Assembly (NCBI GenBank): GCA_012840225.1
Contig: DULU01000098.1
Location: forward strand, 29,071-93,070
DNA from: Bacillota bacterium
Lineage (GTDB): Bacteria > Bacillota > Limnochordia > DTU080
Length of the DNA stretch: 64,000 nucleotides
Direction: 5' to 3'
A program made the position numbers and the translations under genes. How positions within the stretch are numbered: the stretch's first letter is position 1; each line of letters starts with the position of its first letter. Positions 1 to 8,773 of this stretch are shown piece by piece. The notes under the pieces are model-generated. The model did not search any database. It saw only the letters and a list, made by a program, of their open reading frames with translations, and was not told where the DNA came from.

Positions 1-428
1 GGGTTATAATACAGGTGCTCGTCTGTCGTCGGCCGGGGCAATAGGAGGCGCCCGTCGGTGGCCACCAGCAGCACATCCCAATAGCTGTAGGCTTCCTTCA
101 GCGCCTGGAAATGCTCCAGCAAACCGGCCGTCATGGTGCTGTCCGGCTTGGTCATCCATTCCAGAATCCTGGATCTCATCAGGCACTGGGTGTGCACCGC
201 CACATCGGCCAGGCGTTCCTGGCGCCAGGCGACGATTTGTCCGATTTTCAGCTCGGCTACGGCGTGCAGGTCGCTGAATTTGGCCTCCAACACCTTATTC
301 GTTTCGTATCTGCCGAACCAGATAGTGCCGCAGATCAGCACCGCCATAATGAACAAAAATGTTCCCAACAGAAACTTTTGAGTCCGGTTCATCTCCTTCA
401 GCAGTTCCATAGCCTTCATCCCCGCCAT
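1..428 (-). CDS. Membrane sensor protein, 5' end only
   Basis: The gene runs off the left edge, so only the first 142 codons are visible. The start is taken at ATG 428; in-frame ATGs at 419 and 410 are alternatives and none has a strong ribosome site. After a short charged N-terminus there is one membrane segment at about residues 18-38 (KFLLGTFLFIMAVLICG), then a predicted extracytoplasmic region containing KIGQIVAWRQERLADV. Helical segments of this type are common just after the first membrane span in sensor histidine kinases and diguanylate cyclases with outside sensor domains. The output domain lies beyond the window, so the class of sensor is inference. The frame stays open and compositionally coding to the edge. 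Confidence 0.6.
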   Translation of the reverse strand, partial: MAGMKAMELLKEMNRTQKFLLGTFLFIMAVLICGTIWFGRYETNKVLEAKFSDLHAVAELKIGQIVAWRQERLADVAVHTQCLMRSRILEWMTKPDSTMTAGLLEHFQALKEAYSYWDVLLVATDGRLLLPRPTTDEHLYYN

Positions 429-661
429 TGGGCTCTGATCTGCTTTCGACAGTCGGTTTTTCTGTCTCTGTCCGAATGGTTGGCAACCTGCACCCTATAG
501 GTGCGGGCATGGGTGAGTGGCAAAGACCTCATCCATGCCCGGAACATATACTGTGCATACAAAGATTTTCGAGACTTGGGATGGATTTCCTGTAGGACTA
601 TATGGGAAATATCCAACAGGGTCAAGGGAGAAGGGATAAAAATTGATCAGTTTTTAACATT

Positions 662-1651
662 TTATCGGATCCGGGAATCCGATTGCCACATATCGAGATT
701 TTCCCCCATCTTGTCCCGCAGGGGTAAAGTGATCCTGGACAATTCCGCCAATATTTCCGGGGAAAGTTTCAGTTCCGCCGCCCTGGCGTTTTCCCTGACC
801 TGCTCGGGAGTGCGGGCGCCGGCAAGCACGCTCGCCACCCCTTTCTGCGCCACCAGCCAGGCAAGGGAGGTGGTGGCCATGTCAAGCCCGTGTTTGGCGC
901 AGAGCGCCGCTATCTCCCCGAGGATGCTGAACACTTCTTCCTCGGCCCCTTCCTCATGATGGCGGGAATATGGCCGCTTGGAGGAAAAGAGGCGGGTGCG
1001 GGCCCGGCCGGCCGGAACTTCGGCGGGCGTTTTGTACTTCCCGGTTAACAGGCCTTGCATCAGCGGGCTGTAGCAGGTGATGGCCACCTCCTGCTGCACA
1101 CAGAGATCCTGCAAGCCAAACTCCAGGGCCCGCCAGAGCAGGCTGTAGGGCAACTGATTGGTCTCCACCCGGCCATAGGATAAAAGCTCGGTTAAATCCT
1201 GACAGCCGAAATTGGCGCAGCCGATCACCCTGATCTTTCCTTCCTCTTTCAGCTGGTGGAGGGCGGTGTAGGTCTCCTCAAAGCCGACTTGGCGGTTCGG
1301 CCAGTGAATGTAATAGACATCGATATAATCGGTCTGCAGGCGGCGAAGGCTTCTTTCACAGGCCGCCTTCACCTCCGCCCGGGCGGCATGCCCGGCGGAA
1401 ACCTTACTGGCCAGCACTACCTGGTCCCGGCGCCCGCGCAAGGCCTCCCCCACGATCTCTTCCGACAAGCCGTCTCCATAAGCTTCGGCCACATCCAGGA
1501 AGTTGATGCCGCAGTCCAGCGCGGCGTGTATGGTGGCGATGGAGGCGCTCCTCTCCTGCGGACCCCAGGTCAAATCTCCAGCAAAAGCCCAGCATCCCAG
1601 GGCAATGACGCTCACTTCGACCTCGCTTTGTCCCAGCCGTCTTTTCTGCAT
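662..1651 (-). CDS. Aldo/keto reductase
   Basis: NAD(P)H-dependent oxidoreductase of the aldo/keto reductase superfamily, 329 residues, the normal length for the bacterial branch related to YajO/Tas-type proteins. The catalytic tetrad is visible: Asp53 and Tyr58 in FLDVAEAYGDG, Lys83 in VVLASKVS and His116 in YYIHWP. The start has a GGAGA ribosome site about 7 bases upstream. It overlaps the 3' end of the Nudix gene by 40 bases, so the two are probably translated from one mRNA. Substrate is not predictable; a sugar or aldehyde is plausible from the surroundings. Cytoplasmic, no signal peptide. Confidence 0.9.
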   Translation of the reverse strand: MQKRRLGQSEVEVSVIALGCWAFAGDLTWGPQERSASIATIHAALDCGINFLDVAEAYGDGLSEEIVGEALRGRRDQVVLASKVSAGHAARAEVKAACERSLRRLQTDYIDVYYIHWPNRQVGFEETYTALHQLKEEGKIRVIGCANFGCQDLTELLSYGRVETNQLPYSLLWRALEFGLQDLCVQQEVAITCYSPLMQGLLTGKYKTPAEVPAGRARTRLFSSKRPYSRHHEEGAEEEVFSILGEIAALCAKHGLDMATTSLAWLVAQKGVASVLAGARTPEQVRENARAAELKLSPEILAELSRITLPLRDKMGENLDMWQSDSRIR

Positions 1652-2226
1652 GGAAGTTCTCCTTTCAATGGTTTTTTGTAAACAAAGGTCGCCCCCGGAG
1701 TATACCTTCCGGCTATGGCGGTGAGCGCGGTGATCTCATCAGGCCGCTTCATGAGCCGCAGTGCTTCGCCGACGGGGAGCCAGCGGACCCGGGTGATCAA
1801 TTCCTTTTCCGTGCGCATCTCCGGCGCCCCGCCGGTCACTCGGGCGGGAAACCAGTGAATCACTTTCCGCAATTTGGGCGGGTGCCGATCCAGGATTCTC
1901 TCCGTGGTCACAGGGTTTTCATCCAGGATTTCCACCTGATAGCCGGTCTCCTCCGCCACTTCGCGCCTGGCGGCATCGACAGTGGGCTCGCTATCGTTTA
2001 TCTTCCCTTTAGGCAATGTGGGATCGGCATAATTTCTTGTCCAGATGAGCAAAACCTCGAGCTCCCGGCTTGCAGGCTCCCGGCCAACCGGTTCCCGGCC
2101 CACCGGTTCCAGGCCCACCGGCTCCAGGCCCACCGGCTCCCCGCCGCCGCTTGGCTTTTTACCCACCCCATCCTTCCGGGGGCGCAGCACCACGCAACCA
2201 GCCGAATAAACAGTACCCCTAATCAC
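1612..2226 (-). CDS. Nudix hydrolase with internal pentapeptide repeats
   Basis: Nudix-family pyrophosphohydrolase acting on a nucleoside diphosphate linked to another group. The Nudix box is intact (G-x5-E-x7-REVAEETG, in the stretch beginning GKINDSEP), followed by a family-like beta region. I place the start at GTG 2226 because GGGAGG lies 6 bases upstream; the frame is open further upstream but without support. An unusual run of five 5-residue units (EPVGL/EPVGR) sits between the first strands and the Nudix box, encoded by 15-bp tandem repeats at about 2085-2145. The 3' end overlaps the aldo/keto reductase start. Specificity unknown. Confidence 0.8.
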   Translation of the reverse strand: MIRGTVYSAGCVVLRPRKDGVGKKPSGGGEPVGLEPVGLEPVGREPVGREPASRELEVLLIWTRNYADPTLPKGKINDSEPTVDAARREVAEETGYQVEILDENPVTTERILDRHPPKLRKVIHWFPARVTGGAPEMRTEKELITRVRWLPVGEALRLMKRPDEITALTAIAGRYTPGATFVYKKPLKGELPCRKDGWDKARSK

Positions 2227-2276
2227 GCCACCCCTCCCACAAGAGAATTGCTCAACATCACAGCCCAGCCGGCAGT

Positions 2277-2339
2277 CAGGCCTCCCGGCAGTCCCGCCTC
2301 CTTTCCTTATGAGGAGGAGGGACAAATGCGGGAGGCCTG
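2277..2339. repeat. Long near-perfect hairpin
   Basis: An inverted repeat with an 11-bp outer stem (2277-2287 with 2329-2339, CAGGCCTCCCG) and a 12-bp inner stem (2291-2302 with 2312-2323, one unpaired base). It lies between the end of the large lyase gene and the Nudix start. No T-tract follows on either strand, so it does not look like an intrinsic terminator. It could stabilise or process the mRNA, or be a remnant of an inserted repeat. Confidence 0.6.
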
Positions 2340-2433
2340 CGACTAAAGAACAGGATATGCCATCCGACCGTCAGCCGAACCCATGACGCTCCGCCTCAAG
2401 TCCAAATCGCTCCGGGCCGGACCGGCGTCACGG

Positions 2434-5400
2434 CTATGGCTGGGTGACTATCACATTAACCGATACGTTTTCCGCCCCGTCGGCGCTGATGGTCACCGTG
2501 TGCGTACCCGCCCGGAAGGGGGCAGGCAGAACAGCCTGAGCCACACCGTCTCCATCCTCATCCTGGAAAGAGGCGAAGGTGAAAAAGCCCATAAAGGCTT
2601 CCGCCTTGGGGATATCCTCCCCTTTCAGGATGGTACCGTCTGCCGAGATGAACTGGACTTCAATAGTCACCGTGCTGCCCAGTTCGGTTTTCACCTCAGA
2701 TTGCAGCGGGATGATGGTGGCTCCCTCCACGAACACATTCACCTTGGTTTCCCGGGCAAAGCCGTCCGGCCAAGCCGCCCTGAGGGTGTAGGAATCCGTT
2801 TTGGCAGCCTTATCCAACTGCAGGGTATATGTGCCGGCGCCGACCTGAGCGAAGTTATATGTTTCACCGGCGGGGGAGATCAGCATCACGGTGAGACCGT
2901 TCACCGGCTCCTCCGTCCCGGCCGGGGTTTTGGCTTTGACCGTCGCCGTTATGCTCAAAGGTTTGCCGAAGGGCACGCGCAGATTGGCAGGTACGGAGAT
3001 ATCCCAATCCACCCGGGAAACCAGTTGCATGCGGAAGGGCAGGATATTATAGTCATATTTCTCCGCCTTCAGCTCCAAATCATAGGTGCCGACCAGGGTT
3101 CCGGCAGGCACCCGGGCCTGATAGAGCCCGCTCTCCACCTCGGTGAAGCGCAGTTCGGTATTGCGGAGCGAGGCAGAGACTTGGGCGCCGGAGATGGGCG
3201 TCTCCCCTCCCAGCTCAACCAGGCGCACTGCCAGGGTGGGAGTGACATCACCTTTCCCCTGCACCTCGATGAGGTTCTCACCCAGGATTTCGCCGGTCCG
3301 TCCCAGCAATACCCGTCCCGGCTCGATCTCATACCACTTGGCGCCATCGCGCCATTCCCAGCGGGCCGGCCCGAATGAGCTGCTGTTTGCACCTTCGCTG
3401 CCGGTTGCCCCTTGGCCGCCGCCAGAGCCTTGACCGCCGCCAGAGCCTTGGCTGCCGTTTTCCACATATACATATTCGCCGAAGCGCTCCGGGATTCTCA
3501 TCCACACCGGTCCGGGGCTCTTGAGCTCATACATGGAGCCGGCGACTTTGGTAAAATGCACCGAGACGGGAATGGTTACTGTATCTCCCACTTTGATATC
3601 ATAGATGACCAGCTTGTCGCCGTCGGCAAAGCCGCTGGTGTGCGTCACCTGCAGGGCGGCATTATCTGCCAGAACAGTTTCGATGATGGTCTCCTTACCT
3701 TTGTCGTTCGTGACCAGCTTGCCGTTGAAATAGGCGTTGCTCCCCTCCCGGCGCACATTGCGGGAGTAGGGCAGGTTAGTCTCATTGGGAAGCGTCTTTC
3801 CTTGCGGCCGGCCTACCACCCGACCCCTGGCGAGCTCAAATATGCCGGGGCTGAAATAGAGGCGGTAGTAGTCGCCTTCCTTTTCCACCCGCTCGATGGT
3901 GTAGGGAGAGTTGTGGGAATATTCCTCGGCCGAGAATAAGGCCACCTCTCCTTCCAGTCCTCCCTGCTCCTTCCGCCCGAGCGGCAGCGGCACCACATCC
4001 GGCACCACACCTGAACCGGAAGCGGAACCGGAACCGGAGACAGCCGTAGAGATGAGGACGCTGCCTTCCTCATAATCGACCGCTACCACCCGGCCTTCAT
4101 ACCAGGCCGGGAAGCCGGTGATCTCCAGATCCGGAGTGCGGAGATAGGTACCTTTCACCACATGGAAAGCGACGGTTTCCGAGCCGTCCTGACGGACCAT
4201 GGCCAACTCAGCATCGGAGGCCACTCCCGTGCCCACCGCCTGTATGTTCTTCCCCGATATGTTGGCGAGAAAGATGTCCCGGAGCGAGGAGGAAGGTAGC
4301 GAGGAGGAAGCCAGGTTGACGGCAAAGGCCGCCGGGGCAAACGCCGTCGCAGCCTGGACCGCCGCCGCTGCCGGCTTGGCTCCGCCGGAGGAGGCCGGAG
4401 CGGCGGCAGCGGCCATGACCGGGGCTTCCGCCAGAGCCACAGGCAGGGATGCCACCGACCGGATCTGCTTATCCTTGCCGGTCAGATCGATTACCGAGAC
4501 AAACTGGCTGGGCTCCTTACCCCGTTCCCGCACCAGCAGGTATTTGCTTTCGCCCATGGGGGCGGGAGCATAAGCGGTGATCACTTCCCGTGGCTGCTCG
4601 GTGGGGAGCATATGCAGGTGGACCTGCGTGCCGGAAACCTCCCAGCTCGCCGTCCACGGCTCGCCGCCGGTGACCTGGGCTCTTTGCGGAAAGCCCAGGA
4701 AACCGTAACCGTTGCCCGGCGGCGGTACGAAATAGAAAGACTCCGTGGCATAGGCTTTCACTTTGCCGTCCACGCCGATCTGATTGTGCCAGGTATACTT
4801 AGGACTGGCCACCGAACCCGGCTCCTCGGGACCGAGCTCAAGGCCGGTCATCGTCATCCTGCCGCGGGAGTGGAAAGAATAGTCCCGCACCTCGCCGCCT
4901 TGCACCCGGAAGATATCGATCATATAAGACCGCTCGGCTGAAGTATCCACCAGGCCCACCAGCCGCTGGTAGACTGAGACGCCCTCGTGGCTGTAGGCGC
5001 CGGGATCGGCCGCTTCCGCAGCGCTGAAACCTTGGCCTTTGGCGAGGAAGTTCAGCGAGCCGCCGGGAGAATCCGGCCCCACCTGGCTCTTTTCATTCAC
5101 TACCGTGGTGTTGTGGGCTACGGTCTGATGGGTCCACCCCACCCGGTAATGCGCCATCTCATAGCCCGGATCGTGAGACATCTCCCGCCCGTTGACGTAA
5201 TAGAGCAGGCCCAACTCGTCATATTGCCCGTGATTGAGAGTCGCCCCATAGCGCACCATGGCGCCCCGGTCCTGGCCCGACCTGAGGAGGATGATCCCCT
5301 TGCCGCCTAGCACCTCGGACGGGCGGGTGGTGTAGGTCTTGCGGGTATCGACTTTGGGTATATAGTCGATATTAAAGAGCGACCAGGTATTGGTCATGAT

Positions 5401-6819
5401 AAGGAGCGGGATGCCGTGCGTGGCGCCGGCAATCACCTGCCAATACTCCTCTCTCTTTTGCGGGTCGCTTGCTCTCACCGCAAAGCGCAGGATCTGCTCG
5501 GCGGCCGCCGTGGTGATCTGCGGCTCCGAGCCCACCAGGTTGTCGACGGCCGTATCGCCATAGGAGGGGCTACGCCCGGCGACATACATCCGCTCCCTGG
5601 AATCGACATAAAGGGCGGCGAAGCGCTGGTTGTCGAAGAAGTTGACCCCTTGGGGATATTTCGGCGTCCTGAGCTTATAGAGCATCTCGGCGATTTCCAG
5701 ATAGAGCCCGCGCACATAATCGGTATACCCTTTGGTGGTCTCATAATAAAGACCGTCCCGGTCGATGTTGTTGGCCAGCATGGCATATAGGGAGGTCGGG
5801 CCGTCCACTCCCCAGTCCACGTATTCCTCGATGCCCAATAGCGACCCCACCGCCAAGACGGCTTTATTGTAATCGGCGGTGCCGTTGTGCAGCTGATCCA
5901 CATAGCCTTTCTTGTGGGCTTCCCGGTAGCAATAATCGGCGCCGTTGAGGAGGAGATTATAGACTATATTCTCCCGCACCGTCAGCTCCGGATTGGTGGC
6001 CGAGCGCTGGTCCATTTCGGCGCTGTTCCAGATGAGATCGGCGGCGTTGACGTACTTGAGCAACACCCTGGCCACCTGGTAATAGGGCCGCTCGAGCCGC
6101 CCGCCTTCATATCCCGGCCGCAGCCCGGGATAATCCATCGGTCCTTCTATGGTGGTGGGATATATGGTGGCCAAAGCATCAAGGATGACGGCCGCCTTAT
6201 GGGCGAAGCTCTCCTCCCCGCTCAAAGCATAGGCCAGAGCCAGGGGCTCCAGGGCATTGGAGAGCTGCTCCACAAAGGCCCCGTTCCACCTGGCCACGAA
6301 GTAATGGGTCTGGCCCTGGGCATCCGTCCAGCCCCGGCCGTCGTCCGGATGCTCGGCGTCCGGCAGGAGCCGGCCACCGCAATAGACCTGGCCTGGTTTT
6401 TCCAGCCCGGCCCACACCATCGGCGAGCCGTCGGGGCAAGGCCGCATGGTGTCGGTGTACATAAAGAGGGAATAGGGCTTCGGCATCAGGGTGCGGATCT
6501 GTTCATCCGTTATGGTGAAGGATTTGGCCTGTTGGAGCGTCTTTTCATATACCGCCTTGGCCCAGGGATGATCGGGATCTTTCAGCAAAGCGAGTGCCGA
6601 TTGCAAGTCGTCCACCATGTATAAGACCCGCGGGTGAGACAAAGACCAGTCGGGTACGAGCCACCCGGGCACCTGCCAGAGCACTCCTTTATTAGGAGTA
6701 TTATTCATATTTGAAACCGCCGCCTCTCCAATGTCGTTGCTGCCGATAATACATATATTGAAAGCGATTATTATGACCGCCACCAGCAGGGAAAACAAAA
6801 ACGCCGGTTGCCTTCGCAT
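2434..6819 (-). CDS. Very large secreted heparinase II/III-family polysaccharide lyase
   Basis: About 1461 residues. The N-terminus has a hydrophobic segment (FLFSLLVAVIIIAFNICII) that serves as signal peptide or membrane anchor. Residues about 60-420 resemble the alpha/alpha-toroid of alginate-lyase and heparinase II/III proteins; about 510-640 holds the heparinase II/III C-terminal signature (NHGQYDELGLLYY ... GWTHQTVAHNTTVV). The last ~450 residues look like repeated immunoglobulin-like modules, ending in VTVNVIVTQ-type strands. The start is ATG 6819, eight bases after AAAAGGGG; the upstream GTG at 6828 is less well placed. Alanine-rich and SGGGQ-type low-complexity linkers interrupt it. 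Expected to cleave uronate-containing polysaccharide outside the cell; the substrate is unknown. Confidence 0.85.
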   Translation of the reverse strand: MRRQPAFLFSLLVAVIIIAFNICIIGSNDIGEAAVSNMNNTPNKGVLWQVPGWLVPDWSLSHPRVLYMVDDLQSALALLKDPDHPWAKAVYEKTLQQAKSFTITDEQIRTLMPKPYSLFMYTDTMRPCPDGSPMVWAGLEKPGQVYCGGRLLPDAEHPDDGRGWTDAQGQTHYFVARWNGAFVEQLSNALEPLALAYALSGEESFAHKAAVILDALATIYPTTIEGPMDYPGLRPGYEGGRLERPYYQVARVLLKYVNAADLIWNSAEMDQRSATNPELTVRENIVYNLLLNGADYCYREAHKKGYVDQLHNGTADYNKAVLAVGSLLGIEEYVDWGVDGPTSLYAMLANNIDRDGLYYETTKGYTDYVRGLYLEIAEMLYKLRTPKYPQGVNFFDNQRFAALYVDSRERMYVAGRSPSYGDTAVDNLVGSEPQITTAAAEQILRFAVRASDPQKREEYWQVIAGATHGIPLLIMTNTWSLFNIDYIPKVDTRKTYTTRPSEVLGGKGIILLRSGQDRGAMVRYGATLNHGQYDELGLLYYVNGREMSHDPGYEMAHYRVGWTHQTVAHNTTVVNEKSQVGPDSPGGSLNFLAKGQGFSAAEAADPGAYSHEGVSVYQRLVGLVDTSAERSYMIDIFRVQGGEVRDYSFHSRGRMTMTGLELGPEEPGSVASPKYTWHNQIGVDGKVKAYATESFYFVPPPGNGYGFLGFPQRAQVTGGEPWTASWEVSGTQVHLHMLPTEQPREVITAYAPAPMGESKYLLVRERGKEPSQFVSVIDLTGKDKQIRSVASLPVALAEAPVMAAAAAPASSGGAKPAAAAVQAATAFAPAAFAVNLASSSLPSSSLRDIFLANISGKNIQAVGTGVASDAELAMVRQDGSETVAFHVVKGTYLRTPDLEITGFPAWYEGRVVAVDYEEGSVLISTAVSGSGSASGSGVVPDVVPLPLGRKEQGGLEGEVALFSAEEYSHNSPYTIERVEKEGDYYRLYFSPGIFELARGRVVGRPQGKTLPNETNLPYSRNVRREGSNAYFNGKLVTNDKGKETIIETVLADNAALQVTHTSGFADGDKLVIYDIKVGDTVTIPVSVHFTKVAGSMYELKSPGPVWMRIPERFGEYVYVENGSQGSGGGQGSGGGQGATGSEGANSSSFGPARWEWRDGAKWYEIEPGRVLLGRTGEILGENLIEVQGKGDVTPTLAVRLVELGGETPISGAQVSASLRNTELRFTEVESGLYQARVPAGTLVGTYDLELKAEKYDYNILPFRMQLVSRVDWDISVPANLRVPFGKPLSITATVKAKTPAGTEEPVNGLTVMLISPAGETYNFAQVGAGTYTLQLDKAAKTDSYTLRAAWPDGFARETKVNVFVEGATIIPLQSEVKTELGSTVTIEVQFISADGTILKGEDIPKAEAFMGFFTFASFQDEDGDGVAQAVLPAPFRAGTHTVTISADGAENVSVNVIVTQP

Positions 6820-7214
6820 GTGAAACACCCCTTTTTTGATGCATGGAACTGGCAGTTATTCCCTAAACTTTACTTTACCACCGCAGTCCAGATAATCCTG
6901 CAATGTTACCTGAATTTCAGCCACCGGCTCCACCGGGTCGTAGGACTTCCACTGCATTGGTTCTGCCACGGGGAAGTCGGCTTTTCTCACCACATATAGC
7001 GAGCCGGATCATGACCGGCATCGTGCGGTTTATTGGGCAGAAGCACCTTCAGGCCGGCGACCGGCCGAGGCCTGCCGGGGCCTGCCGGGGCCTGCCGGGG
7101 TCCAACCAGGGCCAAGCCGAGTTGTGTAAGCAAAGCCACCCGGCGGACTTGGCTTCCGGTTCCGGGTGGCTTTTTGCTCAACTTAACGCAACTTAAGCTT
7201 CAACTGGATCTGAC
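6820..7214. other. Intergenic region, lyase leader and repeats
   Basis: About 395 bases between two minus-strand genes. It holds the presumed leader of the large lyase, three direct copies of CTGCCGGGGC at about 7072-7100, and the hairpin listed separately at 7134-7175. I found no convincing -35/-10 pair or gene here. Confidence 0.6.
7134..7175. terminator. Strong hairpin, terminator of the receptor gene
   Basis: A perfect 10-bp stem (AGCCACCCGG at 7134-7143 with CCGGGTGGCT at 7162-7171). It is followed by TTTTT on the plus strand, but the only gene it can terminate is the minus-strand receptor ending at 7215. In that direction the tail is only TTTG. It is best read as a terminator for the receptor mRNA, with the plus-strand T-run possibly giving bidirectional activity. 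Confidence 0.65.
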
Positions 7215-8474
7215 TCAATTGGCGCCGACCGAGGCCCAATACTCATCCAGCATGATGTTGATCTGTTCCTGCAGCTCGGGGAGGGCGATGCGGGTCGGGA
7301 CCGTGCCGTTCCAGATGTTTCTCCAAGTAGTCTGGGAGTTCATCCAGGTGGTGATGTCACGTCCATAGGGGTGCGTGTTGGAGATACGATGACCATGGTC
7401 CAACACCTCGATAAACGCCTTCAGGTTGGCCGGCGGTGAGGACTGGACAAAGCTCGGGGTCATGATGCTCTGCGTGGGAATCACGATGCCGGCCGTGGTG
7501 ATCTGCTGCATCACTTCCCTGCTGAGGAGGAAGCTCACAAAGTCCATGGCTTCTTTGGGATGCTTGGTGGTGTTGAAGATGGCCCAGTTTTCCAGCGATA
7601 CGAAGGTGTTTTCATATCTCTGGTTGTTGTGCACCCAGGCCGGGAACTTGATCACATCCCAGTCGAACGGGGCTTGGCGATAAGCCGGCACGTCGAAGAT
7701 ACCGAGGTTGCGGATGGAGACGAGGCCTTTCAAACCTGCCTGGGCATCTTCCGGCACCGGTGATATGCCGAGCTTGCCGCTCACCGCATCGGCGGCAAAC
7801 TGCAGCATATCAATAGTGACCGGGTTGGCAAACTGGGCTTTCCGGCCGTCGGGGGTATAGAAGTCGCCGCCGGCGGTCAAGCCCCACTGGGTGACGGCAT
7901 ACAGGTGCACGCCCCAACGATCAGGCTGACCGTCGCCGTTGGTATCCCGGGTCAACACTTTGGCCATGCGCTGGAGGTCGTCAAATGTCCAGTTGACATG
8001 GGGATATGCCAAACCGGCCTCGCCGAAGTGATCTTTGTTATACATCATGGTATGTGAGTTGGCGCCATAGGGAAGGCCGATCTGCTTACCTTCGAATTGG
8101 GACAACCGCAGGATGGCCGGATTGATCGCCTTGGCACCGGCGTCTTTGGCCACCAGTTCATCGAGGGGCAGGAACAAATTGGCAAATACCCAGATGTCGC
8201 CGCCAATCCAGATCACGTCGGGAGCCGCTCCGGCAGCGTAATAGGTCTTCATGTTGTCGGTATAGTTGCCGGCCGGGTACATCCATTCAACTTCCACATT
8301 GGGGTTCTTGGCCATATACTGTTCGGCAATGTCCTTAAAGAGCGCATGCCTATCAGTCTGAGCACAACAGGTGGTCCATACCAGCTTCACTTTCTCCGCG
8401 CTTGAGGTGATCGTGATCGCCATCGTCATCATGACGACCAACATCAGGATAGCCGCCTTCTTCATGTACTTCAC
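7215..8474 (-). CDS. ABC transporter sugar-binding protein
   Basis: Family 1 extracellular solute-binding protein, 419 residues, the usual length. The signal peptide spans about residues 1-25 (KKAAILMLVVMMTMAITITSSA). The mature part opens with KVKLVWTTCC and shows the family pattern AAGAAPDVIWIGGD and PLDELVAKD. The start codon is GTG 8474 with GGAGG seven bases upstream. No permease or ATPase gene is next to it, so it must partner with components encoded elsewhere. It is divergent from the oxidoreductase at 8774. By context it probably binds oligosaccharides released by the neighbouring lyases. Confidence 0.9.
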   Translation of the reverse strand: MKYMKKAAILMLVVMMTMAITITSSAEKVKLVWTTCCAQTDRHALFKDIAEQYMAKNPNVEVEWMYPAGNYTDNMKTYYAAGAAPDVIWIGGDIWVFANLFLPLDELVAKDAGAKAINPAILRLSQFEGKQIGLPYGANSHTMMYNKDHFGEAGLAYPHVNWTFDDLQRMAKVLTRDTNGDGQPDRWGVHLYAVTQWGLTAGGDFYTPDGRKAQFANPVTIDMLQFAADAVSGKLGISPVPEDAQAGLKGLVSIRNLGIFDVPAYRQAPFDWDVIKFPAWVHNNQRYENTFVSLENWAIFNTTKHPKEAMDFVSFLLSREVMQQITTAGIVIPTQSIMTPSFVQSSPPANLKAFIEVLDHGHRISNTHPYGRDITTWMNSQTTWRNIWNGTVPTRIALPELQEQINIMLDEYWASVGAN

Positions 8475-8681
8475 ATAGTTACCTCCTTTTTGTTTTGTGA
8501 ATCGCTCTGTATGCTAACTTGCTCCTCTGCTCCCAGCCCATAGGCGATTAACTGCGGTTCCCTCATATTGTTGTTTTTTTACTACATCTAGTTGATATTT
8601 CCTGCTTTGCATCTCTAAATAATAACCCCGAAATAATAATTCCCATGTGTCACATTTGCCTTTTTCTACTCTGCCTAATAC

Positions 8682-8710
8682 TTGACATCCTTACAAATTG
8701 CACCTATTAT
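8682..8710 (+). promoter_or_regulatory. Sigma-A promoter for the oxidoreductase gene
   Basis: TTGACA at 8682-8687 and TATTAT at 8705-8710, separated by exactly 17 bases. It lies about 65 bases before the start codon of the Gfo/Idh/MocA gene, in an A+T-rich divergent region. Confidence 0.8.
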
Positions 8711-8773
8711 GTCGCTATGAGCATAAATGTTCTCTTTTGATTTCGATCGGAACTGCTGCCGGAAAAGAGGGTC

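Noticed and set aside
7134..7175. Plus-strand terminator of an unseen plus-strand gene
   Set aside because: The T-run is better on the plus strand, but no plus-strand gene lies upstream; the region to the left is the start of the large minus-strand lyase gene.
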